From an uncultured Commensalibacter sp. (lineage in GTDB: Bacteria > Pseudomonadota > Alphaproteobacteria > Acetobacterales > Acetobacteraceae), in contig CALYOP010000001.1 of NCBI GenBank assembly GCA_945266285.1, forward strand, positions 124,001 through 188,000: 64,000 bases of DNA, written 5' to 3'. The position numbers were made by a program, and so were the translations under genes. Shown piece by piece: positions 26,876 to 35,693 of this stretch (within the stretch, counting starts at the first letter, position 1; the number at the start of each line of letters is the position of its first letter). Below the pieces are notes generated by a model. That model was not told where the DNA came from, made no database searches, and saw nothing but the letters and a program-made list of their open reading frames with translations.

Positions 26876-28279
26876 ATGCGTTACGTTTCTACTCGAGGAC
26901 AAGCACCTGTCTTAGATTTCTCACATGTTCTTCTCGCTGGAATGGCAGAAGATGGAGGGCTCTATATTCCTGAAACCTGGCCATCGCTTTCGGCTGATGA
27001 ACTGCGTAATATGCGCGGTCTTTCCTATCCTGAACTTGCTGCAAAAATTGTCAGCCTTTTTGTGGGAAACAATATTTCAGATTCTGTATTGCTTGAATTA
27101 TGCAAGCAATCCTATAGCGGATTTAATCACCCCGCGATTGTGCCCTTGGTTCAACTCGATCATAATCTGTATATTCAGGAATTATTCCATGGCCCAACCC
27201 TTGCTTTTAAAGACATGGCCATGCAATTACTGGGTCGTCTTTTTGATTACACCCTTAGCCAGCGCGAAGAATATATCAATATCGTTGGCGCTACATCAGG
27301 CGATACAGGTTCAGCGGCTATTGAAGCATTTAAGGGCAGTAAATATTTAACTGTAACCATATTGCATCCCCATGAACGCACTTCAGAAGTGCAACGTCGG
27401 CAAATGACTACGGTCATGGATCCAAATATCAACAATATCGCAATCAAAGGCTCATTTGACGATTGTCAGGATCTGGTCAAAGCCATGTTTGCCGATATTC
27501 CTTTCCGCAAGGAAGTTCATTTATCAGCGGTAAACTCCATCAATTGGGGTAGAATTGCAGCACAAATTCCCTATTATATCTATGCTGCATTGGCCTTGGG
27601 CGCGCCAGATCGTGAAGTCAGCTTTACAGTACCAACCGGTAATTTTGGAAATATCCTTGCCGCATGGAGTGCGCGTAAAATGGGTCTTCCTATTCGTATG
27701 CTTTGCGTTGCATCAAATCATAACGATATATTGACGCGGTTTTTGCTGAATAATGACATGAGCTTGCAAACAGTTAAACCCAGTTTGTCACCATCCATGG
27801 ATATTCAGGTTTCATCTAATTTTGAACGACTATTGTTTGAATTACTCGACCGTGATGCTCAACAGTGTGCCTCAATAATGCGCGATTTCCGTAAACAAGG
27901 ATGTATGAATATTCCAGATACTGTTTGGCATAAAGCAACAAGCCTATTTTCAGGAATGGCACTAAGTGACCAGGAAACCAAACAAACAATCCAGAAAACC
28001 TATCAGAAAAGTCAGTATCTTGCTGATCCACATTCAGCCATTGGTATTGCCACCGCCTATAAATTCCGTCAGGCAGATATACCAATGATTACAGAAGCTA
28101 CGGCTCATCCGGCTAAATTTCCTGATGCAATGCAACAAGCTACTGGGATTAGACCTGTATTACCGCTTGCAATGAAAGATCTATATGAACGGCAAGAACG
28201 TTGTGAGGTACTACCCAACAGCCTGGAAAAAGTACAAGAAGCTGTTCGCAGTATTGCCAAGAAAAATAATACTTTTTAA
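26876..28279 (+). CDS. thrC: Threonine synthase
   Basis: PLP enzyme converting O-phosphohomoserine to threonine. The 467 residues start with the RYVSTRGQAP of the long (yeast/E. coli-like) class. The PLP lysine is K112 in HGPTLAFKD. VGATSGDTGSAAIEA binds phosphate, and VPTGNFGNILAAW and the C-terminal ATAHPAKFPDA complete the signature. It heads a unit with the M16 peptidase gene (18 nt later), pmbA and a Tim44-like gene. Confidence 0.95.
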   Translation: MRYVSTRGQAPVLDFSHVLLAGMAEDGGLYIPETWPSLSADELRNMRGLSYPELAAKIVSLFVGNNISDSVLLELCKQSYSGFNHPAIVPLVQLDHNLYIQELFHGPTLAFKDMAMQLLGRLFDYTLSQREEYINIVGATSGDTGSAAIEAFKGSKYLTVTILHPHERTSEVQRRQMTTVMDPNINNIAIKGSFDDCQDLVKAMFADIPFRKEVHLSAVNSINWGRIAAQIPYYIYAALALGAPDREVSFTVPTGNFGNILAAWSARKMGLPIRMLCVASNHNDILTRFLLNNDMSLQTVKPSLSPSMDIQVSSNFERLLFELLDRDAQQCASIMRDFRKQGCMNIPDTVWHKATSLFSGMALSDQETKQTIQKTYQKSQYLADPHSAIGIATAYKFRQADIPMITEATAHPAKFPDAMQQATGIRPVLPLAMKDLYERQERCEVLPNSLEKVQEAVRSIAKKNNTF

Positions 28280-28297
28280 CCTTAACCTGGGAATAAT

Positions 28298-29563
28298 ATG
28301 ACTGATCCCGTTAAAATTACACGCTTACCTTCTGGATTACTCGTAGCAACCGAATATATGGATCGCGTAGAAACGATATCCATGGGTGCCTATGTCGCTG
28401 CTGGAACACGTCATGAAACCGAAATAGAAAACGGTGCATCACATTTTTTGGAGCATATGGCGTTTAAAGGAACGCAAACACGCTCTGCAATTAATATTGC
28501 TGAAGAAGTCGAGAATGTTGGTGGACATATCAACGCTTATACAGCACGTGAGCTTACTGCCTATTACATTAAATTGCTCAAAGAAGATCATGAGCTGGGT
28601 GTTGATATTTTAGGCGATATTTTAACGCATAGCATATTTGATCCACAAGAAATGGAAAGAGAACGCGGCGTCATCCTTCAAGAAATTGGACAGGCCAATG
28701 ATTCACCGGATGATATCGTATTTGATCATTTTCAAGCCACAGCCTATCCCAATCAACCAATGGGACGTCCAACTTTGGGTTCCGAAGCGCATATTCGTAA
28801 TATGACACGGGAAATACTGCAAAACTACATGCATAATAATTATGCAGCGAATAATACGATTTTTGCAGCGGCAGGAAACTTGCAGCATGATCAAATCGTA
28901 GCTTTGGTCGAAAAATATTTTAAAGATTTACCAATCAATGGAAGAACCTCAACCGTTCCAGCCCATTATCAAGGGGGTGAATTCCGTGAAGAACGGGAGC
29001 TGGATCAGGCAAATATCGTATTAGGTTTCCCATCGGTTCATCATGAACATCCCGATTATTATGCAGTTATTTTATTATCCACTATTCTTGGCGGTGGCAT
29101 GTCTTCACGTCTCTTTCAAGAAATCCGCGAAAAACGGGGGCTGGTTTACTCTGTATATGCTTATAATATTACACATCAGGACGACGGTTTATTTGGAATA
29201 TATGTTGGCACAGGAGAAGAACAAACCAAGGAACTTTTCCCTGTATTAATTGAAGAGATCAAAAAAATACAGCAACAGGTTATGCCTGATGAATTAAAGC
29301 GCACTCGGGCACAGTTAAAATCGTCATTATTAATGTCACTTGAAAGCACAGCCAATCGCTGTGAACAAATTGCACGTCAATTGCAAATTTATAAACGCAT
29401 TCTTCCAACACAAGAAGTCATCGAAAAAATCAATGCTATCACCACCGAAGATATTTGTCGCGTTGCACGACAGATTTTTCATGGAAAACCTACATTAGCC
29501 AGTCTTGGGCCTATTCGTAATGTACCTTCTATCAACAACCTAACTGAAAGTCTGATTGCATGA
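28298..29563 (+). CDS. M16-family zinc peptidase (processing-peptidase-like)
   Basis: A 421-residue peptidase with the inverted zinc motif HFLEH (49-53: H49, E52, H53) and the downstream Glu in the ELTAYYIKLL region. GGHINAYTARE and FDPQEMERERGVILQEI are typical of alphaproteobacterial MPP-beta-like enzymes. The C-terminal half carries a GGGMSSRLFQEIREKRGLVYSVY segment (substrate-binding Arg-Tyr). Bacterial members act on peptides in the cytosol or periplasm; no signal peptide is seen. The stop overlaps the start of pmbA by 4 nt (ATGA), so translation is coupled. Confidence 0.92.
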   Translation: MTDPVKITRLPSGLLVATEYMDRVETISMGAYVAAGTRHETEIENGASHFLEHMAFKGTQTRSAINIAEEVENVGGHINAYTARELTAYYIKLLKEDHELGVDILGDILTHSIFDPQEMERERGVILQEIGQANDSPDDIVFDHFQATAYPNQPMGRPTLGSEAHIRNMTREILQNYMHNNYAANNTIFAAAGNLQHDQIVALVEKYFKDLPINGRTSTVPAHYQGGEFREERELDQANIVLGFPSVHHEHPDYYAVILLSTILGGGMSSRLFQEIREKRGLVYSVYAYNITHQDDGLFGIYVGTGEEQTKELFPVLIEEIKKIQQQVMPDELKRTRAQLKSSLLMSLESTANRCEQIARQLQIYKRILPTQEVIEKINAITTEDICRVARQIFHGKPTLASLGPIRNVPSINNLTESLIA

Positions 29564-30906
29564 CTCAAGCCACGGACTTGTTAAACCGTTTAATTACACG
29601 TGCTAAACACGAAGGCGCCACGGATGCGGATGCTATTTCTATTGCTTCTACTTCCATAGGAGTACAGGTCCGCAACGGCAAATCTGAAGAACTGGAACGT
29701 TCAGAAAGTAGAATTGTTGGTTTGCGCGTGTTTTTGGATAAACGTTCTGCAATTGTTTCTACAACAGACCTTAATGCGGATAATATTGATCGCCTTGCTC
29801 AACAGGCTTTGGCTATGGCAAAGGTATTACCCGAAGACCGGTTTGCAGGCTTAGCTCCAATTTCTAATACATCTAATATTGATCAGGATTTAATCCAACA
29901 GCTCGATTTAGAGGATTCTTACGAACCTTCTGTAATGGAGATGTTAGAAAAAGCACAGCAAGCTGAAAGCGCAGCGTTAGCCGTTAAAGGTGTTACCAAT
30001 AGTATTGGAGGAAGCTGCTCATACGGTAAATCAGAGGTTATTCTCGTAAATAGCCATGGTTTTTTGGGATCTTATGCCCGAACTTCACATTCGATTTCTG
30101 CTTGTGTATTGGCTGGTGATGGTACAGCTATGCAACGAGATTATGATTATCATACTGCTGTTCATCATACTGATCTTGAAGATGCCGCTTTGATTGGACG
30201 ACGTGCAGGCGAAAAAGTCGTCACAAAGTTAAATCCATCAAAACCAAAAACGGGTGTTTTTCCTGTTGTTTTTGATCCACGTGTCGCCAATAGCATTTTG
30301 TCTCATTTAGCTTCTGCCTTAAATGGTGCTGTTGTTGCACGTGGTACTTCTTTTCTAAAAGATCATATGGGTGATCTTATATTTCCAGAAGCAATTACCA
30401 TTATTGATCAACCTTTTATTCATCGGGGTTTAGGTTCATGCCCATTTGATGGTGAAGGATTAATTCCTGAAGCAATAAAATTGGTTGATCAAGGTAAAAT
30501 CAGCAATTGGGTGCTTGATGCACGTAGCGCAAGACAATTAGGTTTAAAAAGTAACGGTCATGCAACAAGAGGTAGCTCTAGCCCACCTTCACCCTCTACA
30601 ACCAATTTATTTATACAGCCAGGAACCATAACCCCTGATGCGTTAATGAACGATATTAAAGAAGGTATTTATATTACTGAAATGCTTGGTTCTTCTGTAA
30701 ATATTGTCACCGGGGATTATAGTCGTGGGGCCAGTGGATTTATGATCCGTGATGGAAAAATTGCAGAACCAATTATGGAATTTACTTTAGCTTCAAATCT
30801 CAAGGAAATGTTTGCGCAGCTTTCCGTAGCTAATGATTTGGAATTCCGTCATGCAACTAACAGCCCTACTTTGCGTATTAATAATATGAGCATTGCTGGT
30901 TCTTAA
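29560..30906 (+). CDS. pmbA: Metalloprotease TldE/PmbA
   Basis: TldE subunit of the TldD-TldE protease, which in enterobacteria processes microcin B17 and degrades unfolded peptides; TldD carries the active site. The 448 residues contain VRNGKSEELERSES, the VFDPRVANSILSHLASALNG segment, and the C-terminal VTGDYSRGASGFMI with the conserved Gly-Ala-Ser-Gly. No tldD is in the window. Translationally coupled to the upstream peptidase gene. Confidence 0.93.
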   Translation: MTQATDLLNRLITRAKHEGATDADAISIASTSIGVQVRNGKSEELERSESRIVGLRVFLDKRSAIVSTTDLNADNIDRLAQQALAMAKVLPEDRFAGLAPISNTSNIDQDLIQQLDLEDSYEPSVMEMLEKAQQAESAALAVKGVTNSIGGSCSYGKSEVILVNSHGFLGSYARTSHSISACVLAGDGTAMQRDYDYHTAVHHTDLEDAALIGRRAGEKVVTKLNPSKPKTGVFPVVFDPRVANSILSHLASALNGAVVARGTSFLKDHMGDLIFPEAITIIDQPFIHRGLGSCPFDGEGLIPEAIKLVDQGKISNWVLDARSARQLGLKSNGHATRGSSSPPSPSTTNLFIQPGTITPDALMNDIKEGIYITEMLGSSVNIVTGDYSRGASGFMIRDGKIAEPIMEFTLASNLKEMFAQLSVANDLEFRHATNSPTLRINNMSIAGS

Positions 30907-30929
30907 AATATTATTTTTGGATAAAAAAC

Positions 30930-32066
30930 ATGAATCTGATACCTAAACGACACCGAACACTTCTTTATTTCTTGAGCTTTTCTCTGATTGCTGCTCCGCT
31001 TTATACAAATTTTATCCAGCAAGCTGAAGCGCGTGCTGGGCGTGGTGGTTCAATGGGAAGTAGAGGGAGCCGAACTTATCAAGTACCAGGTTTTACCCGC
31101 TCTGCCCCCCAAGGTGCTCAACCTTTTGGTCGTACAATGACTTCGCCGTCTTATACACCGCGTCCTAATAATGGGTTTAATCCAAATATGAATGCCCCTC
31201 GTATGGCCCCACCTATGAGAGCTCCTTCTGCTCCAGCACGTCCAGCAATGACTCCTTCAACAGGATCTTCATTCCTGAGAGGATTGGTAGGCGGTGTGAT
31301 CGGAATGAGTGCCTATAATATGCTTTTTGGCCACCGTTCCAGCCAAGCTGCTGCACCTGGACAACAACCAAACGCAACCGATCAACAGCAAACAAACGTA
31401 GCTGATCAACAACAAACACAACAACATAATACCGCTGGTTCAGGCATTTGGTCTGTCATTAAATTCGCCCTTATTGCACTAGCCGTTTGGTTAATAGCGG
31501 GTATGGGAATTTTTAAACTGGCGTTACTTGCTTTAGTAATATGGTTGGTAATACGTTGGTTCCGTCGCAGAAATTCACAAAACAATATGACGGGTTCATC
31601 GTCTGCTAGAAACACTCCAAAATACGCAAACCCTATAAATACTTATACGCAACAATCGAATATTCAATTAAGTGATGCTGATTATACCACTTTCCAACAG
31701 CGTTTAGTACAAATACAAGACGCTTGGACACGCCAAGATTTAGCCGGTTTACAAAAGATAACAACACCTGAAATGTTATCTTATTTCAATGAACAGTTAA
31801 CAGATTTGGCAAGCAAAGGTTTACACAATACGGTATCTGATGTTCGTTTTGAGCAAGGTGATTTATCAGAAGCATGGACAGAAGGTAACCGAGAATACGC
31901 AACGGTTTCAATTCGTTATTCTCTAATTGATGTTACAACCGATAATACCGGTCGCGTTGTTGATGGAAATCCAAATCAAAGACAAGTTGTAACCGAATTT
32001 TGGACTTTTGTTCGTGCCGCGAATAATAATTGGTGGCTTTTGTCAGGTATTCAACAGCCCAATTAA
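30930..32066 (+). CDS. Tim44-like domain membrane protein, Gly/Pro-rich N-terminus
   Basis: A 378-residue protein. It has an N-terminal signal/anchor (about 11-27), a low-complexity Gly/Ser/Pro/Met-rich stretch (about 35-115), one or two hydrophobic helices (about 112-135 and 168-205), a Gln/Asn/Thr spacer, and a C-terminal Tim44-like domain (about 240-376) ending VTEFWTFVRAANNNWWLLSGI. The overall plan matches the bacterial Tim44-domain membrane proteins related to MPN/YqhA-like hypotheticals. It is distinct from the TimA-like gene at 10116 because of its long linker. It lies 23 nt after pmbA and is probably in the same unit. Function unknown. Confidence 0.83.
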   Translation: MNLIPKRHRTLLYFLSFSLIAAPLYTNFIQQAEARAGRGGSMGSRGSRTYQVPGFTRSAPQGAQPFGRTMTSPSYTPRPNNGFNPNMNAPRMAPPMRAPSAPARPAMTPSTGSSFLRGLVGGVIGMSAYNMLFGHRSSQAAAPGQQPNATDQQQTNVADQQQTQQHNTAGSGIWSVIKFALIALAVWLIAGMGIFKLALLALVIWLVIRWFRRRNSQNNMTGSSSARNTPKYANPINTYTQQSNIQLSDADYTTFQQRLVQIQDAWTRQDLAGLQKITTPEMLSYFNEQLTDLASKGLHNTVSDVRFEQGDLSEAWTEGNREYATVSIRYSLIDVTTDNTGRVVDGNPNQRQVVTEFWTFVRAANNNWWLLSGIQQPN

Positions 32067-32067
32067 T

Positions 32068-32220
32068 TTACAATCGAATCAATGCAAGCAGGTATATAAC
32101 TCCACATAAGAGAACAAGAGAAAAAAGAAGTGCAATGTTACGCCGTTTTTTACGGCGTATAAATTCTTCTTTTTCTTGTGGGGTTAATACTTGAGAATTA
32201 TTTTCTAAAAAATCATTCAT
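32068..32220 (-). CDS. Small CoxF-like membrane protein (50 aa)
   Basis: Too short for ordinary ORF cut-offs. From ATG 32220 it encodes 50 residues: an acidic/polar start with LTPQEKEEF, a basic patch (IRRKKRRN at 21-28), then one transmembrane helix (29-48). A GGAAA Shine-Dalgarno lies about 7 nt upstream, and the start is 15 nt after the ctaB stop on the same strand. This layout, with the charged N-terminus followed by RR-rich residues and a single helix, matches the small CoxF-type proteins coded beside ctaB in alphaproteobacteria. Its role in oxidase assembly is inferred from location. Confidence 0.75.
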   Translation of the reverse strand: MNDFLENNSQVLTPQEKEEFIRRKKRRNIALLFSLVLLCGVIYLLALIRL

Positions 32221-32235
32221 TTTAATTTCCAGAAT

Positions 32236-33183
32236 TTATAAAAAATAATCTACGATTAAAGCCGAAAATAAAAAGAATAAATAAGCTAAAGAATAGAAAA
32301 ATGACTTTCTAGCTGCTTTATCTCCGACCAGACTCAAACCTGTCTTATCTTGCTTTTCAAGTAAAACACCAGTAGCCCGATAAATAAAACCAGCATTCAA
32401 TAATAAGGCGACTATGGTGTAAAACTTACCCGTATATCCCATATAAGAAGGGAGCAATGAAATAAACGTTAATGCTAATGTATAAAATAAAATCTGCCAA
32501 CGCGTATATCTTGCACCTTTAACAACAGGCAACATAGGGATGCCAGCTCTTCCATAATCTTTGCAAGCATATAAAGAAAGTGACCAAAAATGCGGTGGCG
32601 TCCACAGAAAAATAATCATGAATAAAATTACAGGAAACAAATCTAATGTCCCTGTAACGGATGTCCAACCAATCAAAGGTGGAAATGCGCCTGCTGCGCC
32701 GCCGATAACAATGTTTTGGGGGGTCGAACGTTTCAACCACATTGTATAAATAACCGTATAAAAAAAGATCGAAAAAGCAAGAATAAAAGCACTCAATAAA
32801 TTCGTTGCCATATCCATCAATATTACGGAAAGAACAGAAACAGCGATCCCATAAATCAAAGCATCCGATTCATGAAGACGACCAGACGGAAGCGGTCGCG
32901 TTATTGTTCTATGCATGATGCGATCAATATCGCGATCATACCACATGTTAATCGCCCCTGCTCCCCCTGATGCCATGCAAATACAAAGAATACTAACGCA
33001 GGCAATCCAAAGGTTGATCGTTTTTGGCGCAAGAATAATACCGACAATACCTGTAAAAACAACCAGGGAAATCACCCGAGGTTTTAATAATGCGATCCAA
33101 TCTTTAAGTTCACTACCTACTAAAGTAGCATTAAATCGAATGCGATTTGATCCTACCTCTTCTGAAGAAACGGGATGATTCAA
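32236..33183 (-). CDS. ctaB: Protoheme IX farnesyltransferase (heme O synthase)
   Basis: Adds the farnesyl tail to heme b to make heme O. The 315 residues form a UbiA-type membrane enzyme with about nine helices. ALLKPRVISLVVFTG opens the core; the Mg-prenyl-diphosphate Asp motif is NMWYDRDIDRIM, followed by TRPLPSGR; the second Asp motif is near YACKDYGRAGIPMLPVV. The gene follows the degenerate ctaD by 10 nt. In acetic acid bacteria CtaB supplies heme O for the ubiquinol oxidase, whose operon lacks cyoE, which explains why ctaB persists although ctaD has decayed. Confidence 0.95.
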   Translation of the reverse strand: MNHPVSSEEVGSNRIRFNATLVGSELKDWIALLKPRVISLVVFTGIVGIILAPKTINLWIACVSILCICMASGGAGAINMWYDRDIDRIMHRTITRPLPSGRLHESDALIYGIAVSVLSVILMDMATNLLSAFILAFSIFFYTVIYTMWLKRSTPQNIVIGGAAGAFPPLIGWTSVTGTLDLFPVILFMIIFLWTPPHFWSLSLYACKDYGRAGIPMLPVVKGARYTRWQILFYTLALTFISLLPSYMGYTGKFYTIVALLLNAGFIYRATGVLLEKQDKTGLSLVGDKAARKSFFYSLAYLFFLFSALIVDYFL

Positions 33184-33193
33184 TGCTTATTTC

Positions 33194-34510
33194 CTATAAT
33201 GAACGAACAGAAATTGGTGATGATAAACGCCATTCTCTGGTTACTGCGCCCTCTCCCCAATAATTGTCGGGTAATATTGACCTGCTCTTCCACGCTTGAA
33301 AGAGAATGATTACAAAAATAAAAATCGATATCCCAAAGAAAGCCGATCCTATAGCACTCGAAGCAATACCTATAGGGAGTAAATTCAGAAAAAACAAAAC
33401 GCCAATACAGGTTACCAGGAAATGTAATTTTCCTAAAATTTCAGAATAAAAACACCCGGATATCTTCCCCATCCAAAAGTAAAACCCTGCAAAAGCTGCA
33501 TATAAAGCAGCGTAAGCAACGCATGAATGAATATGATTTAGACCTTTCACAATACCTTCAACTGGCCACCCAATACCCAATAATGCAATAAATCCCATTA
33601 CCCACCATAAGGGTAGATAATAAACGCGCTTTTCCTGAAATAAATATCGTAAGCACATAATTAGCAGCCCAGCAACTAAACTAAATAATCCTACAGGAAT
33701 AAAGGGGTTAGTTAAATCTGACTGAAAGTAATTTAAAAGATGATTATTAAAAAGCGTATGATCCCACATCAGGAAAACAACGGCACTCGCTAGGACCATT
33801 ACTGCTGAAATATTCCGGGAAAGATGAATAGATGTATTGGTTAATGTTCCGATGATATGGAAAATGATACCAAATGCAGGAATCAACAATAATAGAACCA
33901 TCGGATAAGATAAAATTTGGGTCGTATGTTGGATTGCTAAGGCTAAACTTTCTGTCTTTCCCCATTGAGCTTTGGTTAACATTGCCAAAAGAATTGATGC
34001 AATTGGTAACATTAATACTGCACAAAGCCCCTGCGCCCATACAAATACCGGCCAATCAACAAATCGAACCGATTTTGATCTTTCATTTAAAAGGGTAATG
34101 ATGACATTAATCGAATAGCATAATGCTGATATTCCCCAACAAGTCAGACTCATCCATATAAGATTTGCAGCATCGGGTTGGAAAAAGGTCGCAAAATTAA
34201 AACAAAAACCAACGATTAAGAATATTAACGCAAAACTGTTTAACCTTGGTATTGCCATATCTTTAGCATCAACCAAAATAGGCAAAAACCATGCTCCAAG
34301 GCCCATCGTTAAAGCGGGTTGAAGAGAAAAGAAAACCATCATCCGAGAATGTGTTACCGGCAAATTGGCAAACATATCTGGTGAAATAATTCGTTTTAAC
34401 GAAGGGATTATGTCACTTAGCTGAGAAAAAGTAGCAGCAATTCCACCACTAATACCAGCCAGAATAGCCAAAATTAGAATGACAGTACCTAATTTACGAT
34501 GATTAATCAT
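33194..34510 (-). CDS. Degenerate heme-copper oxidase subunit I (CtaD-like, inactive site)
   Basis: A 438-residue polytopic protein recognisable as CtaD from THSRMMVFF, the DMAIPRLN motif and AAFAGFYFWMGKISG followed by GKLHF. CtaD is normally about 530 residues. Aligning by eye, the low-spin heme ligand H54 (helix II) and the HIH pair H326/H328 (helix X) remain. The helix VI motif GHPEVY is changed to SYPMVL (201-206): the CuB His becomes Tyr, the proton-channel Glu becomes Met and the cross-linked Tyr becomes Leu. The helix VII His pair is Asp-His (250-251). It therefore lacks a CuB centre and cannot reduce oxygen, yet has no stop or frameshift. First gene of a unit with ctaB and the CoxF-like gene. 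Confidence 0.82.
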   Translation of the reverse strand: MINHRKLGTVILILAILAGISGGIAATFSQLSDIIPSLKRIISPDMFANLPVTHSRMMVFFSLQPALTMGLGAWFLPILVDAKDMAIPRLNSFALIFLIVGFCFNFATFFQPDAANLIWMSLTCWGISALCYSINVIITLLNERSKSVRFVDWPVFVWAQGLCAVLMLPIASILLAMLTKAQWGKTESLALAIQHTTQILSYPMVLLLLIPAFGIIFHIIGTLTNTSIHLSRNISAVMVLASAVVFLMWDHTLFNNHLLNYFQSDLTNPFIPVGLFSLVAGLLIMCLRYLFQEKRVYYLPLWWVMGFIALLGIGWPVEGIVKGLNHIHSCVAYAALYAAFAGFYFWMGKISGCFYSEILGKLHFLVTCIGVLFFLNLLPIGIASSAIGSAFFGISIFIFVIILFQAWKSRSILPDNYWGEGAVTREWRLSSPISVRSL

Positions 34511-34595
34511 CTTTTAATCTACCATTTTTGCATTAAATTTCTTTTATTTTTAATGAACCCTTTCTATCGGAAATTAATTTATTTGCAAAATAAAA

Positions 34596-35234
34596 TTATC
34601 GGGACAACATAACTAAGGTAAATATGCCTATAGGTGGGATTGATAGAATTTTTGCTCTTTGTATATCTTCTGGTGGTAAAAGTGAATTCATTGGAAAATC
34701 AGGATGCCAACCTAAGGCATGTGAAGCGCCAGCCATTTTCTTTTCGATAAATGCACGAATGCCTTTTTCAGCAGAAAAATGATTAACAAAGAGAATATAA
34801 CCACCCGGTTTTACCACGCGTTTCAATTCGTTATATAATCGGTCTGGATGTGGGACAACCGATGCGACAAACATACCCACAGCAATATCAAAAGAACCAT
34901 CTTCAAAACTTGTTGATTCTGCATCCATTTCCACGAGGTTTTCGATATTGGTTAACTGATCACGCTTTACACGTTGACGGGCGCGCTTAAGCATATCGGT
35001 AGACAGATCAATACCTGTAATCCGTTTATCGGAATGATAGTACGGCAAAGCAAGCCCTGTTCCAACCCCAACTTCAAGCACTTTTGATCCAGGTAATTGA
35101 TTTGCCGCAGCCACTGCGCGACGCCGACCAATAGTAGAAACACTCCCAAAAACAGCATCATATACAGCTGCCCATCGACGATAAGCTGTTTTAACAGCAT
35201 CTACATTTAAAGCGGTATGAGAAGAGGAAGACAC
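34596..35234 (-). CDS. pmtA: PmtA-like phospholipid N-methyltransferase
   Basis: SAM-dependent class I methyltransferase resembling Rhodobacter-type PmtA, which methylates phosphatidylethanolamine towards phosphatidylcholine. Features are the YRRWAAVYDAVFG opening, a SAM-binding VLEVGVGTGLALPYY motif, GIDLSTDMLKRAR, and the VVKPGGYILFVNHF segment. The start is placed at GTG 35234 because AGGAG stands exactly 8 nt before it; the first in-frame ATG (35303) would add 23 residues and has no ribosome site. That gives 212 residues. A ubiquinone/menaquinone methyltransferase is less likely from the N-terminal pattern. Confidence 0.83.
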   Translation of the reverse strand: MSSSSHTALNVDAVKTAYRRWAAVYDAVFGSVSTIGRRRAVAAANQLPGSKVLEVGVGTGLALPYYHSDKRITGIDLSTDMLKRARQRVKRDQLTNIENLVEMDAESTSFEDGSFDIAVGMFVASVVPHPDRLYNELKRVVKPGGYILFVNHFSAEKGIRAFIEKKMAGASHALGWHPDFPMNSLLPPEDIQRAKILSIPPIGIFTLVMLSR

Positions 35235-35467
35235 CGATCTTACTCCTGAGGAATTAACATAGAGAGTTGAAAGAAAATTGATGTAATATAGCGCGTGCAT
35301 CAATCTTTATTTTGTTTTACAAAAAAAGTTATAATAAGCAAGCTATTCTATATTATGCTACTAAATTAATAAAAAGATATAAATTTGTCTATGTTCCCAT
35401 TTCAGTAGACATATTAATATTTTTTACCTACTAATTAAGAAGTTTCGGACTAATTGAGAGATCTATT

Positions 35468-35665
35468 ATGATAATGACGCTTATAGTATGGCTTATTGCC
35501 ATTGCGGGTATTGTGATGTGGATAATTACCTTTACCTATTTATATCGCGATAAAATTTATGCGTGGTTTGATAATAGATATGGCAAAGACGATCCAATGC
35601 CGCCTATGCCTGCAACGCCACCACCACCTCTGCAATCAACTGAAAAATCTGAAAATAAGAATTAA
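35468..35665 (+). CDS. Small single-span membrane protein, unknown function
   Basis: A 65-residue protein: one hydrophobic helix (about 3-25), a short basic/aromatic loop (YRDKIYAWFDNRYG), then a proline-rich tail (PMPPMPATPPPPL). A GAGAG ribosome site lies about 10 nt before the ATG; Met3 is an alternative start. I do not recognise the family. It stands alone between divergent pmtA and the convergent gshB. Confidence 0.65.
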   Translation: MIMTLIVWLIAIAGIVMWIITFTYLYRDKIYAWFDNRYGKDDPMPPMPATPPPPLQSTEKSENKN

Positions 35666-35693
35666 CGGGTTGTAATATTGGCAGGATTTCTTA

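Noticed and set aside
33194-34510. Calling the ctaD homologue a pseudogene
   Set aside because: Despite lost active-site residues, the frame is uninterrupted over 438 codons with membrane helices intact, so a CDS with altered function is the safer call.
35386-35411. TGTCTA ... TAGACA inverted half-sites upstream of the 65-residue gene
   Set aside because: Only 6-bp arms with a 14-nt gap in AT-rich DNA; not distinguishable from chance.
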